From positions 37,181,786 to 37,245,785 of the forward strand of contig CM046842.1 in assembly GCA_025618425.1 (NCBI GenBank): a stretch of 64,000 nt of DNA, written 5' to 3'. This document shows, in pieces, positions 53,947 through 63,575 of this stretch (position 1 is its first letter; every line of letters begins with the position of its first letter). Under the pieces are notes generated by a model, which saw nothing but the letters and a program-made list of their open reading frames with translations, was not told the DNA's origin and made no database searches. The position numbers and the translations under genes were made by a program. This DNA is from Heliocidaris tuberculata (lineage: Eukaryota; Echinodermata; Echinoidea; Camarodonta; Echinometridae).

Positions 53947-53975
53947 TTTCTACCCGTGCCTCGGGTCTTCCTCAG
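53947..53975 (-). ncRNA. Hammerhead-ribozyme-like core
   Basis: Minus strand reads CTGAGGA, then a 5-bp stem ACCCG/CGGGT closed by loop AGGCA, then GAAA. CUGANGA-stem II-GAAA is the conserved hammerhead core, and Penelope-like elements are known to carry such motifs. A partner stem and the cleavage site are not convincing by eye. A related degenerate core (GTGAAGA, GGC/GCC stem, GAAA) is at 49026-49048, minus strand. Confidence 0.3.
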
Positions 53976-54015
53976 TGTTTAGACAGTGACAATATAATAC
54001 AGACAAAATTTTAAA

Positions 54016-54093
54016 AATAATAGGTCCTTGGCAACGCACTGCGCTGACCGCGTGAAGAGCGTTGCCAAGGAGCCTGAACTTATACCGCGTTGC
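54016..54093. repeat. Inverted TTGGCAACGC motif
   Basis: CCTTGGCAACGCACTGCGC and GCGTTGCCAAGGAGCC pair as a small hairpin, with a third GCGTTGCCAAG copy at 54084-54098. Confidence 0.5.
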
Positions 54094-54101
54094 CAAGTAG
54101 G

Positions 54102-54675
54102 AGAAATAAGAAGGGAAAAAAGAAAAAGAAAGGGAAAAGGGAAAGAAAAAGAGACAAAAAAGGGGGAAAAGGGAAAAGAAAAAAGAAAAGAAAAAAGAAA
54201 AGAAAAAGAGAAGAAAAGAAAAGAAGAAAAGAAGAAAAGAAAAGAAAAAGAAAAGAAGAAAAAGAGAAGAAGGGAAGAAGAAAGGAAGAAAAGAAGAAAA
54301 GAAGAAAAGAAAAAAGGGGAAACAGAGAGAAAAAGAGAAGAAAAAGAAAGAAAAAAAGAAAAAAAGAAAAAAAGAAGAAAAAAAAAAAGAATAAAAAAAA
54401 GGAAAAAAAAAAGAGAAAAAGGGGGAAAAAAGAGAAGGCAAGAAGGATAGGGGAAAGAGAAAAGGAAAAGAAAATAGACAGGAACAAGAAAAAGGAAAAG
54501 AAAAGGAAAAGAAAAAGAGAGAAGGAAAAGAAAAGGAAAAGAAAAGGAGAAGAAAAAGAAGAAAGAAGGAAAAGAAAAGGGAAGAGGAAAAAAGATAAAG
54601 ACAAAGTAAAGAAAACAAAAAGGAAAGAGAAAGAGAGAGCTAGAAAAAAAAAGAAAAAAAAAAGAAAAAGTAGGA
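54102..54675. repeat. ~570-bp polypurine tract
   Basis: Almost all A and G on the plus strand (AAAAGAAAAAGAGAAG style), with only isolated pyrimidines. Open frames exceed 200 codons on both strands (KKKRKE or FFSFLF) purely from composition. Such tracts can form triplex DNA. Confidence 0.95.
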
Positions 54676-54889
54676 GAAAATAGTGTGAAAAAAAGCATAA
54701 GAGTTTTGGAACATTATAAGAAATTTCTGACAAAAATAAAAATAATACAAAAGAAGATTAATACTCCAATAATTGGAGAGCTCAGCCAAACGAAAACAAT
54801 AAAGATACAATTTTATATCTTTTTACTTCACAAAATAACCTCAGGTAAAGTTGGAAACAGGCGGAAAGCTAAAACACCTGTAAGCGCCC

Positions 54890-55205
54890 AAATTACACAG
54901 GAGATACAAAGAAAGATGAAAAACATTTCATCTCTTGTTGCTTCTGCGCATTGTTTGGATGATTCGAGAATGCTGCCGGCAAAGATTTGTCTAGAGAAAG
55001 TTGTTTCCATTCCTTATTGATTTCTTTAATCAAAGACGTGGTAGATGGATGGTATGTGGTAACCAGAGGTACCCTGTCAGATGGCTGAGCATTGTCGTCT
55101 TTGCTTTTGAATAGCTCATCACGATTTTTTGATTTTGCTTTTTCAAGACAGTTGTTAACCATGCGTATTGGGTAACCCTTTGTACGAAGAAGCCTCCTAA
55201 CGTGT
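54890..55205 (-). pseudogene. Penelope-like retroelement RT C-terminal fragment
   Basis: Minus strand, in two frames: DEFDKQANTLGG with RRLLRTKGYP-type text, then VNNCLEKAKSKNRDELF, SDRVPLVTTYHPS, IKEINKEWKQLSLDK and LPAAFSNHPN. The pattern RGYP...RVPLVxTYxP...I...W..L..D is typical of Penelope-like elements. A frameshift lies near 55160. The call is based on motif style, so another retroelement class is possible. Confidence 0.55.
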
Positions 55206-55232
55206 TCGCTTGTTTGTCAAATTCATCATCAT

Positions 55233-55236
<4 letters not shown>

Positions 55237-55266
<30 letters not shown>
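55237..55266. repeat. (TA)n tract, left side of the Tc1 insertion
   Basis: TA repeats; with 57459-57501 they appear to be the two halves of one microsatellite split by the transposon. Confidence 0.85.
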
Positions 55267-55270
<4 letters not shown>

Positions 55271-55284
55271 ACTCAAGATATATA

Positions 55285-57457
55285 AACCCCTCAAAAAAAG
55301 TTCTGCAATTCAACTTTGAGCCTTGATATCTTTTTGGCGGCTTTTTAATCATTCTTGATTTTTAGATCATTGGAAAGTTCATTTATCCCCCTTCACATCC
55401 ATGCCCCATTTGTAATGGTTATGTCATCCTTGAATGCACAGCACCCCTGAATAGAGGGCAAAGTCAAAAGTGAAAAGTTGCAAATTGAATGGCTATCTTG
55501 GCTATTGTCTATTGCTTTTGTTGCAATGTCGGGTGTGTGTGAATGATGTTGAATGGGTCATGAATGATTCAACAAGTTTATTTCCTGTTTGGTAGATGAA
55601 ATGTGCCTTGCACAAGCTTTATGCTTGGCAGTGCTTACTTTTAAAGAGTAGCTGTTCGCGTATGTTAACATGCCACGTCTATCAAATGTTGAGAAGGCTC
55701 GAGCAATCGGCCAAATCGAAGCCGGTATTCCCCAAAGAGAAGTTGCTGCTCAATTTGGAGTGAGTCCCAGTACCATCTCCAGATTATTGGCAAAGTTCCG
55801 GGAAACTGGGGATGTCAAGGACAGACCAAGGAGTGGTCGTCCAAAGAAGACAACCCAACAAGAAGACCGCTTCCTGACCCTTTCTGCCCTGCGGAATCGA
55901 AGGTTATCTTCCAGGAACCTGCAAGGACGATTTGCTCGAAGATTTGCCAAGCGACTCTCCGACAAGACCATCAGGAACAGACTTCACGCAGCCAATTTAA
56001 GAGCTCACAAGGCAGCAAGAAGACCTGCACTTTCGGCCTTGCATCGTCATTCCCGTCAACGCTGGTGTTTGCAACATCTTCGATGGAACCGGGAAATGTG
56101 GCAGAATGTCCTTTTTACAGATGAATCCAGATTCTGCTTGAGGAAACTGGACGGAAGGGTGAAAGTGTGGCGTCGCCGTGGGGAACGCTTCGCTGACTGC
56201 TGCATCGACCGGGTAACAGCGTTTGGAGGAGGCAGTGTTATGGTGTGGGGTGGCATATCTGCTGAGGGAAAGACACAGCTTATCATCGTTGATGGAAACC
56301 TGACAGCAGAGAGATACCGAGACAACATTCTTCGGCCAGAGGTCATCCCATACATGCGCAATCTTGGACCAAACACCATCTTCCAAGATGACAACGCCCG
56401 CCCACACAGAGCAAGGATCATCACCGAATACCTGCAGGAGGAGGCAGTGACGAGGATGGATTGGTCTGCGAACAGCCCTGACTTGAACCCAATCGAGCAC
56501 CTGTGGGACCAGCTTGGCCGTGCTGTACGCGCCAGAGTGACAGATCACACTACACTGGCTGAGTTGCGACAGATCCTTATCGAAGAGTGGAACCTCATCC
56601 CACAGCAACGCATCACCAGGCTGGTGACAAGCATGATGAGGAGATGCCAGGCTGTCGTAGCTGTATTCGGATCTTCTACTCGCTACTGAACTTCTGATCC
56701 TTTGCTATTCCACATTTGATGTGCATGTTACTCAATAAAAAGTGCCAAACATTTTGTCATTTGCAAATTTGTGTATTTGTGTTTGTTTTTGTTTCGTTAG
56801 AGAGGGGAGAGAGAGTTAAAGAACATGAGTTCACATCAAGAAAGGGGAATGTGTTTGTTGAAGTGAAAAGCAATCCAAGAGAAGAGGAGAGTTTGTGTTG
56901 CTTATGTTTCTGTGATAGGGTTACATGGCTGAAAATGAGATAATTTGCTGAGGGGAGACTTTTTTCCCCACCGCAGTTGTGTACTGCTAAGGTGGAAACT
57001 TGCAATATTCTGCATGAAACCAAAACACAATATTAATGTTATCACAGTCAGTTGCTGATTAAAACACATTCCATCTTAAAACAAAAGAATAATTCCATTT
57101 CAAAATCACTGAAAACAATATTTGTCCACCAAACAAGGGATTACCGCAGAAACATGCACACCTAATACAAAATTAAACAAACCAAAAGGAACAAAAACAA
57201 AGAAACAAAACCTTTCATTCCAGTTAAGAACTCAGTGTGAACAATAACAATGCATTCTGCAACTTTTCACTTTTGACTTTGCCCTATATTTAGGTGCACT
57301 GCACATTCCGTGATTACATAATCAATACAAATGTGGTATCATTGTGAAGGTGAATAAACAAGCTTTACAATGATATCAAACTTGATGATGATCATACAGT
57401 TACTAGAGAGATATAAATGCTTAAACTTGAATTGCAGAACTTTTTTTGAGGGTTTTT
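55285..57457 (+). mobile_element. Complete Tc1-type DNA transposon
   Basis: 2173 bp flanked by TA. Ends AACCCCTCAAAAAAAGTTCT and complementary ...AGAACTTTTTTTGAGGGTT. Inverted similarity extends ~205 bp inward, to GGGCAAAGTCAAAAGTGAAA (55457-55476) and its complement near 57265-57285, giving long IR/DR-like repeats. One intact transposase gene lies between. The insertion is within a (TA)n tract. An intact ORF and paired ends mark it as young and possibly still mobile. Confidence 0.93.
55670..56689 (+). CDS. Tc1 transposase, DD34E
   Basis: 339 residues, the usual Tc1 length, uninterrupted. Residues 1-~60 form the first paired-type helix-turn-helix (QREVAAQFGVSPSTISRLL). A GRPKK hinge near 96-100 is followed by a second HTH (~70-125, LSSRNLQGRFA...SDKTIRNRL). 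The catalytic domain has TDESRF (first Asp), a GGGSVMVWGGIS glycine-rich box, QDDNARPH (second Asp) and SPDLNPIEHLWD (Glu). There are 34 residues between the second Asp and the Glu, hence DD34E. It cuts and pastes the element at TA targets. The ATG at 55670 directly begins the conserved MPRLSNVEKARAIG N-terminus. AATAAA follows at 56735-56740. Confidence 0.96.
   Translation: MPRLSNVEKARAIGQIEAGIPQREVAAQFGVSPSTISRLLAKFRETGDVKDRPRSGRPKKTTQQEDRFLTLSALRNRRLSSRNLQGRFARRFAKRLSDKTIRNRLHAANLRAHKAARRPALSALHRHSRQRWCLQHLRWNREMWQNVLFTDESRFCLRKLDGRVKVWRRRGERFADCCIDRVTAFGGGSVMVWGGISAEGKTQLIIVDGNLTAERYRDNILRPEVIPYMRNLGPNTIFQDDNARPHRARIITEYLQEEAVTRMDWSANSPDLNPIEHLWDQLGRAVRARVTDHTTLAELRQILIEEWNLIPQQRITRLVTSMMRRCQAVVAVFGSSTRY

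Positions 57458-57458
<1 letters not shown>

Positions 57459-57501
<43 letters not shown>
57459..57501. repeat. (TA)n tract, right side of the Tc1 insertion
   Basis: TATATATAATATATATA... continuing to CACATACACACA. Confidence 0.85.
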
Positions 57502-57506
<5 letters not shown>

Positions 57507-57776
57507 CACACAAACATAAATGTTCCAATTAATCTTTATCTACACTGGATCCCACCTGAAATCGATGTTAACAACATCACAACTCGAAGACACATGCAAT
57601 TTTACACCTTATAGATAAACTTGCTTTTGCCTTTTACCATCGGTACATTTTTAGACTTTTCCAAGGCTTTTGATACTGTAGACCATAAAATTCTCTTGAG
57701 GAAATTATGTCATTATGGTGTCAGGGGAGTCTCCTAGGATTGGTTTAGAAGTTATCTTACTGATAGAAAGCAATAT

Positions 57777-58094
57777 GTGTCCTTAAATGGAATTGACTCT
57801 TGCCTCCAAAAAGTAACATGTGGTGTTCCCCAGGAATCCCTTTTGGGGCCACTTTTATTTATCTTTTATATTAACGATTTTCAACGCTCATCGAGAGTAT
57901 TATCTTTCATATTTTTTGCTGATGATTCAAGTGTATTCTTTTCTCACAAATGTCCACAAATATTGTTGAAAACTGTTAATGAAGAGTTTCGAAATGTAAT
58001 GAAGTGGATTATTGCTAATAAGTTATCCTTGAATCTCCAGAAAACTAATTATATGCTGTTTAGTAATTCAGTCAATTTTTTGCGAGGGGATTGA
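57777..58094 (+). pseudogene. LINE RT palm fragment
   Basis: CGVPQESLLGPLLFIFYIND then SFIFFADDSSVFF and NKLSLNLQKTNYMLF: RT motifs B, C and D. The catalytic aspartate pair is intact but the frame ends after LRGD. Confidence 0.82.
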
Positions 58095-58177
58095 GAGAGT
58101 AACTTCAGCAAAATTTCTTGGGATCTACATAGACGAGAAACTGAACTGGAAAACGCATGTGGACAAATTAAGTAAAG

Positions 58178-58311
58178 GGGGTAACCTCCCTAGTCATAAG
58201 CACCGCTATTCATAAGGACCACTTATTCATAAGGACCGCTATCCATAACGTGTGTTAAATGAATAGCGGTTTTCTATGAATAGCGGTTCTTATGAATATC
58301 GAGCGAACCCG
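58178..58311. mobile_element. hAT-like MITE, GGGGTnnSCTCGCTAGTC family, copy 2
   Basis: A 134-bp element with ends GGGGTAACCTCCCTAGTCAT and ...TTATGAATATCGAGCGAACCCG, flanked by a perfect 8-bp duplication AAGTAAAG (58170-58177 and 58312-58319). Interior ATAAGGACCGCTATTCATAA repeats as in 30686-30911. The host is a LINE ORF, so the empty site can be deduced: with the element and one duplication taken out, the LINE frame continues as KLSKVV. Confidence 0.88.
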
Positions 58312-58359
58312 AAGTAAAGTTGTGTAAAAAAATATTGGTGTTATTTATAAGTTGAGATC

Positions 58360-58866
58360 ATGTATACCTCAAGAGGTATTGTTTATTTTGTACCTACTCT
58401 TATTTTATCATATATTAATTACGGTATGTTGGTATGGGGCAAATCATCCAAAACTCAAATTCATAGGGTTTATGTTGTACAGAAGCGAGTTATTAGAATA
58501 ATTTGCAGAGCAAATTATCGTGCACATACAAATCTGTTTTTTTATCAAAACAATATTCTAAAACTAGAAGATCTCTATTCAATGCAACTTGGAATGCTCA
58601 TGTTTAGCATTCACTTGGAGGACCTCCCTTCTGCCCTTGCTCAAATCTTTAGAAGAAATAATCAAATTCACAGCCATAATACTAGACAGGCTTCTGCTCT
58701 CCATTTACCATATGCAAGGACAACGTTCACTCTGAATTCTCTGATGTCCACTGGACCCAGGTTCTGGAATTCACTTGATTCTACTTTAACAAATGCTCCA
58801 AGTATCTCAGTTTTTAAACGTAGACTCAAGTCATATTTACTTGACAAGTATGTGGTTGACACATGA
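58360..58866 (+). pseudogene. LINE C-terminal region
   Basis: YINYGMLVWGKSSKTQIHRV, YVVQKRVIRIICRANYRAHT, HNTRQASALHLPYART and RFWNSLDSTLTNAPSISVFK: the usual post-RT region. 168 codons open to the natural stop. Confidence 0.82.
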
Positions 58867-59510
58867 ATGTGTTATCAAGCTTTATAATTATACTGATTTT
58901 TTTGTTTTTGTACTGTAGCAAGTCTTGAATATTTGACTCCTTTAAAATCTCTTCCCGTCTTTACATGTACCATATATTCCTGCTTGTTCTCTGCACTCGG
59001 AGAGCAATAACACATCGATGCCTCGATGTGGTGTCAGCTTGGGCTTGAGCACGTTATCGCTGCCTTGGGTGGCATGGGTTGTTCGTGCTCATAATTATGA
59101 CATTTATTTTCACACACACAGCGAGTTTCTTAGCTCACTCGGTGTGATGGGGATGTGCGCATCTTTGGGTAGTTGTGGTCATGAACCTACCACTCAGTAG
59201 GTCCATACTGTGGTCGATACATCGTTGGGTGGTTGTTTTCTGAGTGTATTTTGTAAATAGCTGTATAAATATTTCGTACACATTTTGTTGTTGTTGTTGT
59301 TGGTTGTATTCACGAATCAGTTATCTTTGTCACATCATCTGAGAGGCCTTAACTTAACAAGCTGTGCTTCAACCAAGGTCTGCTCGTCTTTCTTTATTCT
59401 AAATTGTGTGCTATAGAATAGACAATACTTTTTTGTACTGTTATGATTATACTCTGTGATATTTTGTTATATTTGATTTCTGAAAGACAAATAAACTTGA
59501 AACTTGAAAC

Positions 59511-60290
59511 TCGACCATCTTCAGCGACCACCATAGTTACACGAGGATGAAGTAATCTTAACCCACAATTTTCCAAGATAAGTTTTTCGGAAAACCCTAG
59601 CTACAGGAAAGTAAATGAATCTTAATCCACAACCCTCGTTGCACGGAGATAACTAAATCTTCACCTATATACATCACAACTAAATCATAAATTAATTTTA
59701 ATGGACAACCCTTAATGATAAATTTAATCTTCAGCGATAACTACTTGACGATGATTCATTTTCACCCATTCTTCCTCCAAGATAAATTAATCTTCTTTTA
59801 CACTCTCACTCGTTAATCTATACCTACATTAATACTCAATTATAATTAATCTTCATCGACACCATTATCCTATGATAAATTAATCTCCTCTTACACTCTC
59901 ACTCGTTAATCTATACCTACATTAATACTCAAATATAAATACACTCTCACTCGTTAATCTATACCTACATTAATACTCAAATATAATTAATCTTCATCGA
60001 CACCATTATCCTATGATAAATTAATTTCCTCCTGCAACCTCACTAGTTAATCTTCACTCACATTCATACTCAAAGATGAATTAATTTTCAGCAAAACCGA
60101 TACTCGACAATAAATTAATCTTCCCTTGCACCCTCACTCGTCAATCTTCTCGTACATTAATAGCCAAAGATGAATTAATCTTTACTGACACCTCTAATCG
60201 AAGATAATTTAATCTCTAAAATCAACCTCCATAATTACTCTTGTCTAAAATTTTCGGGTTATTGTTCGGTGATGAGAAATTGTCAAACCT
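59511..60290. repeat. Diverged AT-rich tandem repeats
   Basis: Units built on GATAAATTAATCTTC, CACTCTCACTCGTTAATC and TATACCTACATTAATACTCA, partly in perfect local duplications (59820-59880, 59885-59940 and 59945-60000). A ~190-bp block from 59660 recurs at 60767-60955. Confidence 0.75.
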
Positions 60291-60359
60291 CTTCATCAGC
60301 CCGAGTCGAGCGATTCCAGCTCGTTCTTGGAATAACCTCGAGCTACAGAGCATGCGCAC

Positions 60360-60750
60360 TTCGAAGATGGAAAACAAAATACATAGGATAAATGAAAAGA
60401 AAGGAGCAAAGAAATACATAAGAATAGAAAGAAGAATATATAATGGAGAAACAAAGAAATATATAAGGAGAAAAAAGAGAAATGGAAAAACAAAGTAATA
60501 CAAAAGAAACAAAGAAATACAAAAGGAAAAAGATGAAATATAAAGAAAAAAATATATACACAGAAATATGAAGAGAAGTGGATAGAAAGAGGAAGAAAGA
60601 AATACATAAGAATAGAAAGAAGATTAAATGATGGTGAAAACAAAGAATTATACAAGGAGAAAAAAGTGAGAAAGAAAAGCAAAGAAATACATAAAGAAAT
60701 ATAAGGAAAGGATAAAAAGAGAGAAGGAAAACAAAGAAATATGAAGGGAA
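60360..60750. repeat. Purine-rich GAAATACATAAG repeats
   Basis: AAAGAAATACATAAGAATAG and AACAAAGAAATATAAGGAG-type units recur every ~40-60 bp. Similar units occur at 32870-32990, suggesting an interspersed low-complexity family. Open frames on both strands are composition artefacts. Confidence 0.7.
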
Positions 60751-60766
60751 GAGGATAAAATCTTCA

Positions 60767-60955
60767 CCTATATACACCACAACTAAATCATAAATTGATT
60801 TTAATTGACAACAGTTAAGGATAAATTTAATCTTCCGCGATAACTACTTGACGATGATTCATTTTCACCCATTCTTCCTCCAAGATAAATTAATCTTCTC
60901 TTACACTCTCACTCGTTAATCTATACCTACATTAATACTCAAAGATAAAATAGAA
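60767..60955. repeat. Second copy of the 59660-59850 block
   Basis: CACCTATATACACCACAACT, AAATCATAAATTGATTTTAA and CTCGTTAATCTATACCTACA repeat the earlier block with few changes; a direct segmental duplication of ~190 bp about 1.1 kb apart. Confidence 0.8.
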
Positions 60956-61154
60956 AGAAAAACAAGGAAATTCATGAGGAAATATAAAGAGAAGAGGACA
61001 GAAATAACAAATAATCAGAATTAGCGGTCTATTTTGGAAAATCGGGCTGATGAGGACGGGCCTCTTTTGACATGGTTTGAAATTTCTTTCTTCTGTCAAT
61101 AATGTTGACATGAAGAATGCTCAGCTTTTTCCGTATTTTTTTTTTTTCATTCAG

Positions 61155-61271
61155 GTTACAAGAACGTTCCAATTGTGGACAGCAATTCTGTGCATAGTTC
61201 TTTGCGTTGCAGCAATCATTCTCGACGCCCAATATTCTTCCTTAGCTTGGCCTATATTTACAGGATTACTG
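61155..61271 (+). CDS. Putative internal exon encoding a transmembrane segment
   Basis: 117 nt (39 codons) with a strong acceptor (T15 tract then CATTCAG) and donor GTAAGT, phase 0 at both ends. It encodes VTRTFQLW, then TAILCIVLCVAAIILD (a hydrophobic helix), AQYSSLAW and PIFTGLL. The helix, short loop and P-I-x-x-G-L start of a second helix recall four-span families such as MS4A/CD20-like proteins, but this is only a resemblance. It joins in phase to 42648-42755 and would continue beyond the window. No other exon of it was found. Confidence 0.5.
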
Positions 61272-61299
61272 GTAAGTTAGCACATTCCATTGTTTATCC

Positions 61300-61662
61300 T
61301 TCATAACAGTGATAGTGATGATGATAATGACTATGACAGATTAAAAAAAAGAGATGATTACAGTAATAATAACATAAACAATAACAATAATCATCATCAT
61401 CTTCATCATCATTTGTAGAGCCTATTATGTTATTATAATTTTATTATATAGCTATTTGCGCACGAAAACTACGTGTAATTATTATGTTGTTGTTTTTTTG
61501 TCTTATTCTTGAAATTTCTTAAACTTACCCAACAGTCATGTGCATATTGAAATTCCATTTCAGTTCTAAAGATACTTGATATGATATTGATTACCATTAA
61601 TGCAGTGCTTAATTGGTCTTTATCATTGATTATAAATATCATTTATTGTGGTGTAACTTATT
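61300..61662. other. Gap with ATC/ATA simple sequence
   Basis: Short GATGAT/CATCAT runs at 61315-61420, otherwise AT-rich; the region between the exon and the LINE. Confidence 0.45.
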
Positions 61663-63575
61663 ATGATGATGAAGAACATCGTATTCTCCTATATCTGTCT
61701 TCTTAATTGCACTCTGTATAGTATCAACGAAACAAATAAATTTCCATATAGTTATCACACTCACCCTTTATCTATGCTAGCTTATTGTATCAGTACCCGG
61801 TACTGCACCGGGGAAGCCAACTTGTCTTATGAATATGGATGTAACTTGAATGAACCAAATCATGCAAATGAGTGCCATTATTACTTGCCAGAAGAATTCA
61901 ACAACACATTTAAAGATCAGGATAATATGTATAGCTTTCTTCATGTGAATGTACGAAGCTTGTCCAAGAATTTTGATTCGTTAGACAGCTTACTCAGTTC
62001 ATTATCCCATTCTTTTTCAGCCATTGGTGTTACTGAAACATACATTGCATAATTACTCACCACCTGTGTTTAAACTTAATAATTATTCATTGATTAGAGC
62101 AGACAGGAAAACGGGTAAAAGGGAAGGTGTAGCGTTGTATGTTCATAGTTCTATGCCATTTAAAGTGAGACACGATCTCTGCTTAGCTGAAGGAAGTGCA
62201 GAGCCTTTATTCATGAAAATAGAAAATGAAAACAGATCACATCATAGGTGTTTTTTACAGACCCCCTGCCTGTAATCTGGAGATTTTTTTGAACAACTCG
62301 AAAACTTATTGTCAAAATTAGGTCATGAAAACAAATTTTCACACATTTTAGGAGATTTAAACATTGGCATACTTTCTAATGACACACACACTGTCGACGC
62401 CTTCAAAATATTTTATTTGCAAATGCTTATGATACTCTCATTAATAAACCCACAAGAATAACGATGCAGTCCTCTACATTGATTGATAACTTGATTACTA
62501 ATGTGAACAAGCACAGTAGTTCATCCAAGTTCATCTTGGATTCTTTACTCTGATATTTCTGATCACCTGCCCATATTCTCCTTCTTTTCACGAACACAAT
62601 GTAACCAGCCGTGAAAAGAACTCGCTTTTTAGAATTTACACCCCTGAAAAAAATACAAAGACTTACTGTATAAGCCATGAATTTCGCGGCCATAAATTTT
62701 CGCGAATAGGACTAACCAGACTATTTCGCGAGTGGTTGAATTCGCAGTCGGAAAATTCTCAAATCTACAAACAGCGGCGATGATGTACTTTTGCAAAGCG
62801 AAGTGGTGAATTTCTGACCAGGAGACAACAAATTCATCCGACTTCTTATTTTGGCAATATTTTGGCGTGTTGTTAAATTCGCGACCCCCTCGCGATTCGC
62901 GAAATTCGCGAAAATTAAAACCCCCGCGAAATATATGGCGTATAATTTAGATCTTAGCACAGAAGAATTGGAAGATGTGCTCATGATACAATCAGTTGAA
63001 GAGGCTTACAATCTTTTCATGACAAAATTACATTATTTTCTAGATAAAAACATTCCCGAAACGACTGCTATCAAAAAAATCAAGTAGAAATTATACTAAG
63101 AAATCTTGGGTAACACAAGTAATACTTAAATCTATAAAGAAGAGAAATGTTTTATATAAGACCAGTATTAGGAATCCCACCATTACAAATGTACAGAAAT
63201 ATAAAACTTATCGAAACAGGTTGACCTCAATAATACGCGAATCAAAGAAAATGTTCTTTTCAAACAAATCGACACTGTAAATGGTAACATCTCCTCGACC
63301 TGGAAAGTAATCAATGACATTCTTGGTAAATCGAAAGCCTCTAATGAACAAAAAATATACAAGAACGGTGATGATGTTTATAAAAGCCCTCATGATATAG
63401 CTAATGCATTTAATTCTTACTTTTTGAATACTGGCCCAGACCAAGCCTCGAAGATACAAGAAACCAATATAACTTATCTCAAATTTCTTCCATAGCTTTC
63501 AACCTGTCTTTATCAACAGGAATTTTTCCTTGTAACATGAAACTAGCAAAGGTTATCCCATTGGTTTATGCCCAG
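61663..63575 (+). mobile_element. CR1/L2-like LINE 5' part, split by a MITE
   Basis: Endonuclease and linker of a LINE related to 33795-37200: SFLHVNVRSLSKNFDSLDSL, AIGVTETYI, REGVALYVHSSMPF, ILGDLNIGILS. The MITE at 62664-62946 interrupts it. Then EEAYNLFMTKLHYFLDKNIPE, KSWVTQVILKSIKKRN, SSTWKVINDILGKSK and NAFNSYFLNTGPDQA, and finally STGIFPCNMKLAKVIPLVYA where the RT would begin; the RT itself is lost. Many frameshifts. In the plus orientation like the copy at 57644-59510. Confidence 0.8.
62664..62946 (-). mobile_element. CGCGAAA-type MITE, copy 2, inside a LINE
   Basis: 283 bp, reverse-oriented homologue of 566-850 with ends TACTGTATAAGCCATGAATT and ...AATATATGGCGTATA. It keeps internal blocks GCAAAGCGAAGTGGTGAATT and CAGGAGACAACAAATTCAT. 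It inserted between LINE linker codons; the exact target duplication is not clear. Confidence 0.7.

Larger units (their letters stand above)
57644..59510 (+). mobile_element. 5'-truncated CR1/L2-like LINE, split by a MITE
   Basis: Begins inside RT motif A ([13 protein letters not shown]) and runs through GVPQESLLGPLLF, FFADDSSVF, and KLNWKTHVDKLSK. It is interrupted at 58178-58311 by a hAT-like MITE, resumes with IGVIYKLRSCIP and YINYGMLVWGKSSK, and ends FWNSLDSTLTN...FKRRLKSYLLDKY at a stop (58864). The 3' UTR ends in AAATAAACTTGAAACTTGAA (59488-59510). Stops at 57736 and 58092 and the changed GVPQE (normally GVPQG) show decay. Confidence 0.85.

Noticed and set aside
54028..54733. Open frames of 140-239 codons on both strands
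   Set aside because: They are translations of the polypurine tract (only K/R/E/G or F/S/L), present in several frames at once, with no splice or start context.
61029..61232. 67-codon minus-strand frame opposite the 61155 exon
   Set aside because: Antisense shadow of the better supported plus-strand exon.
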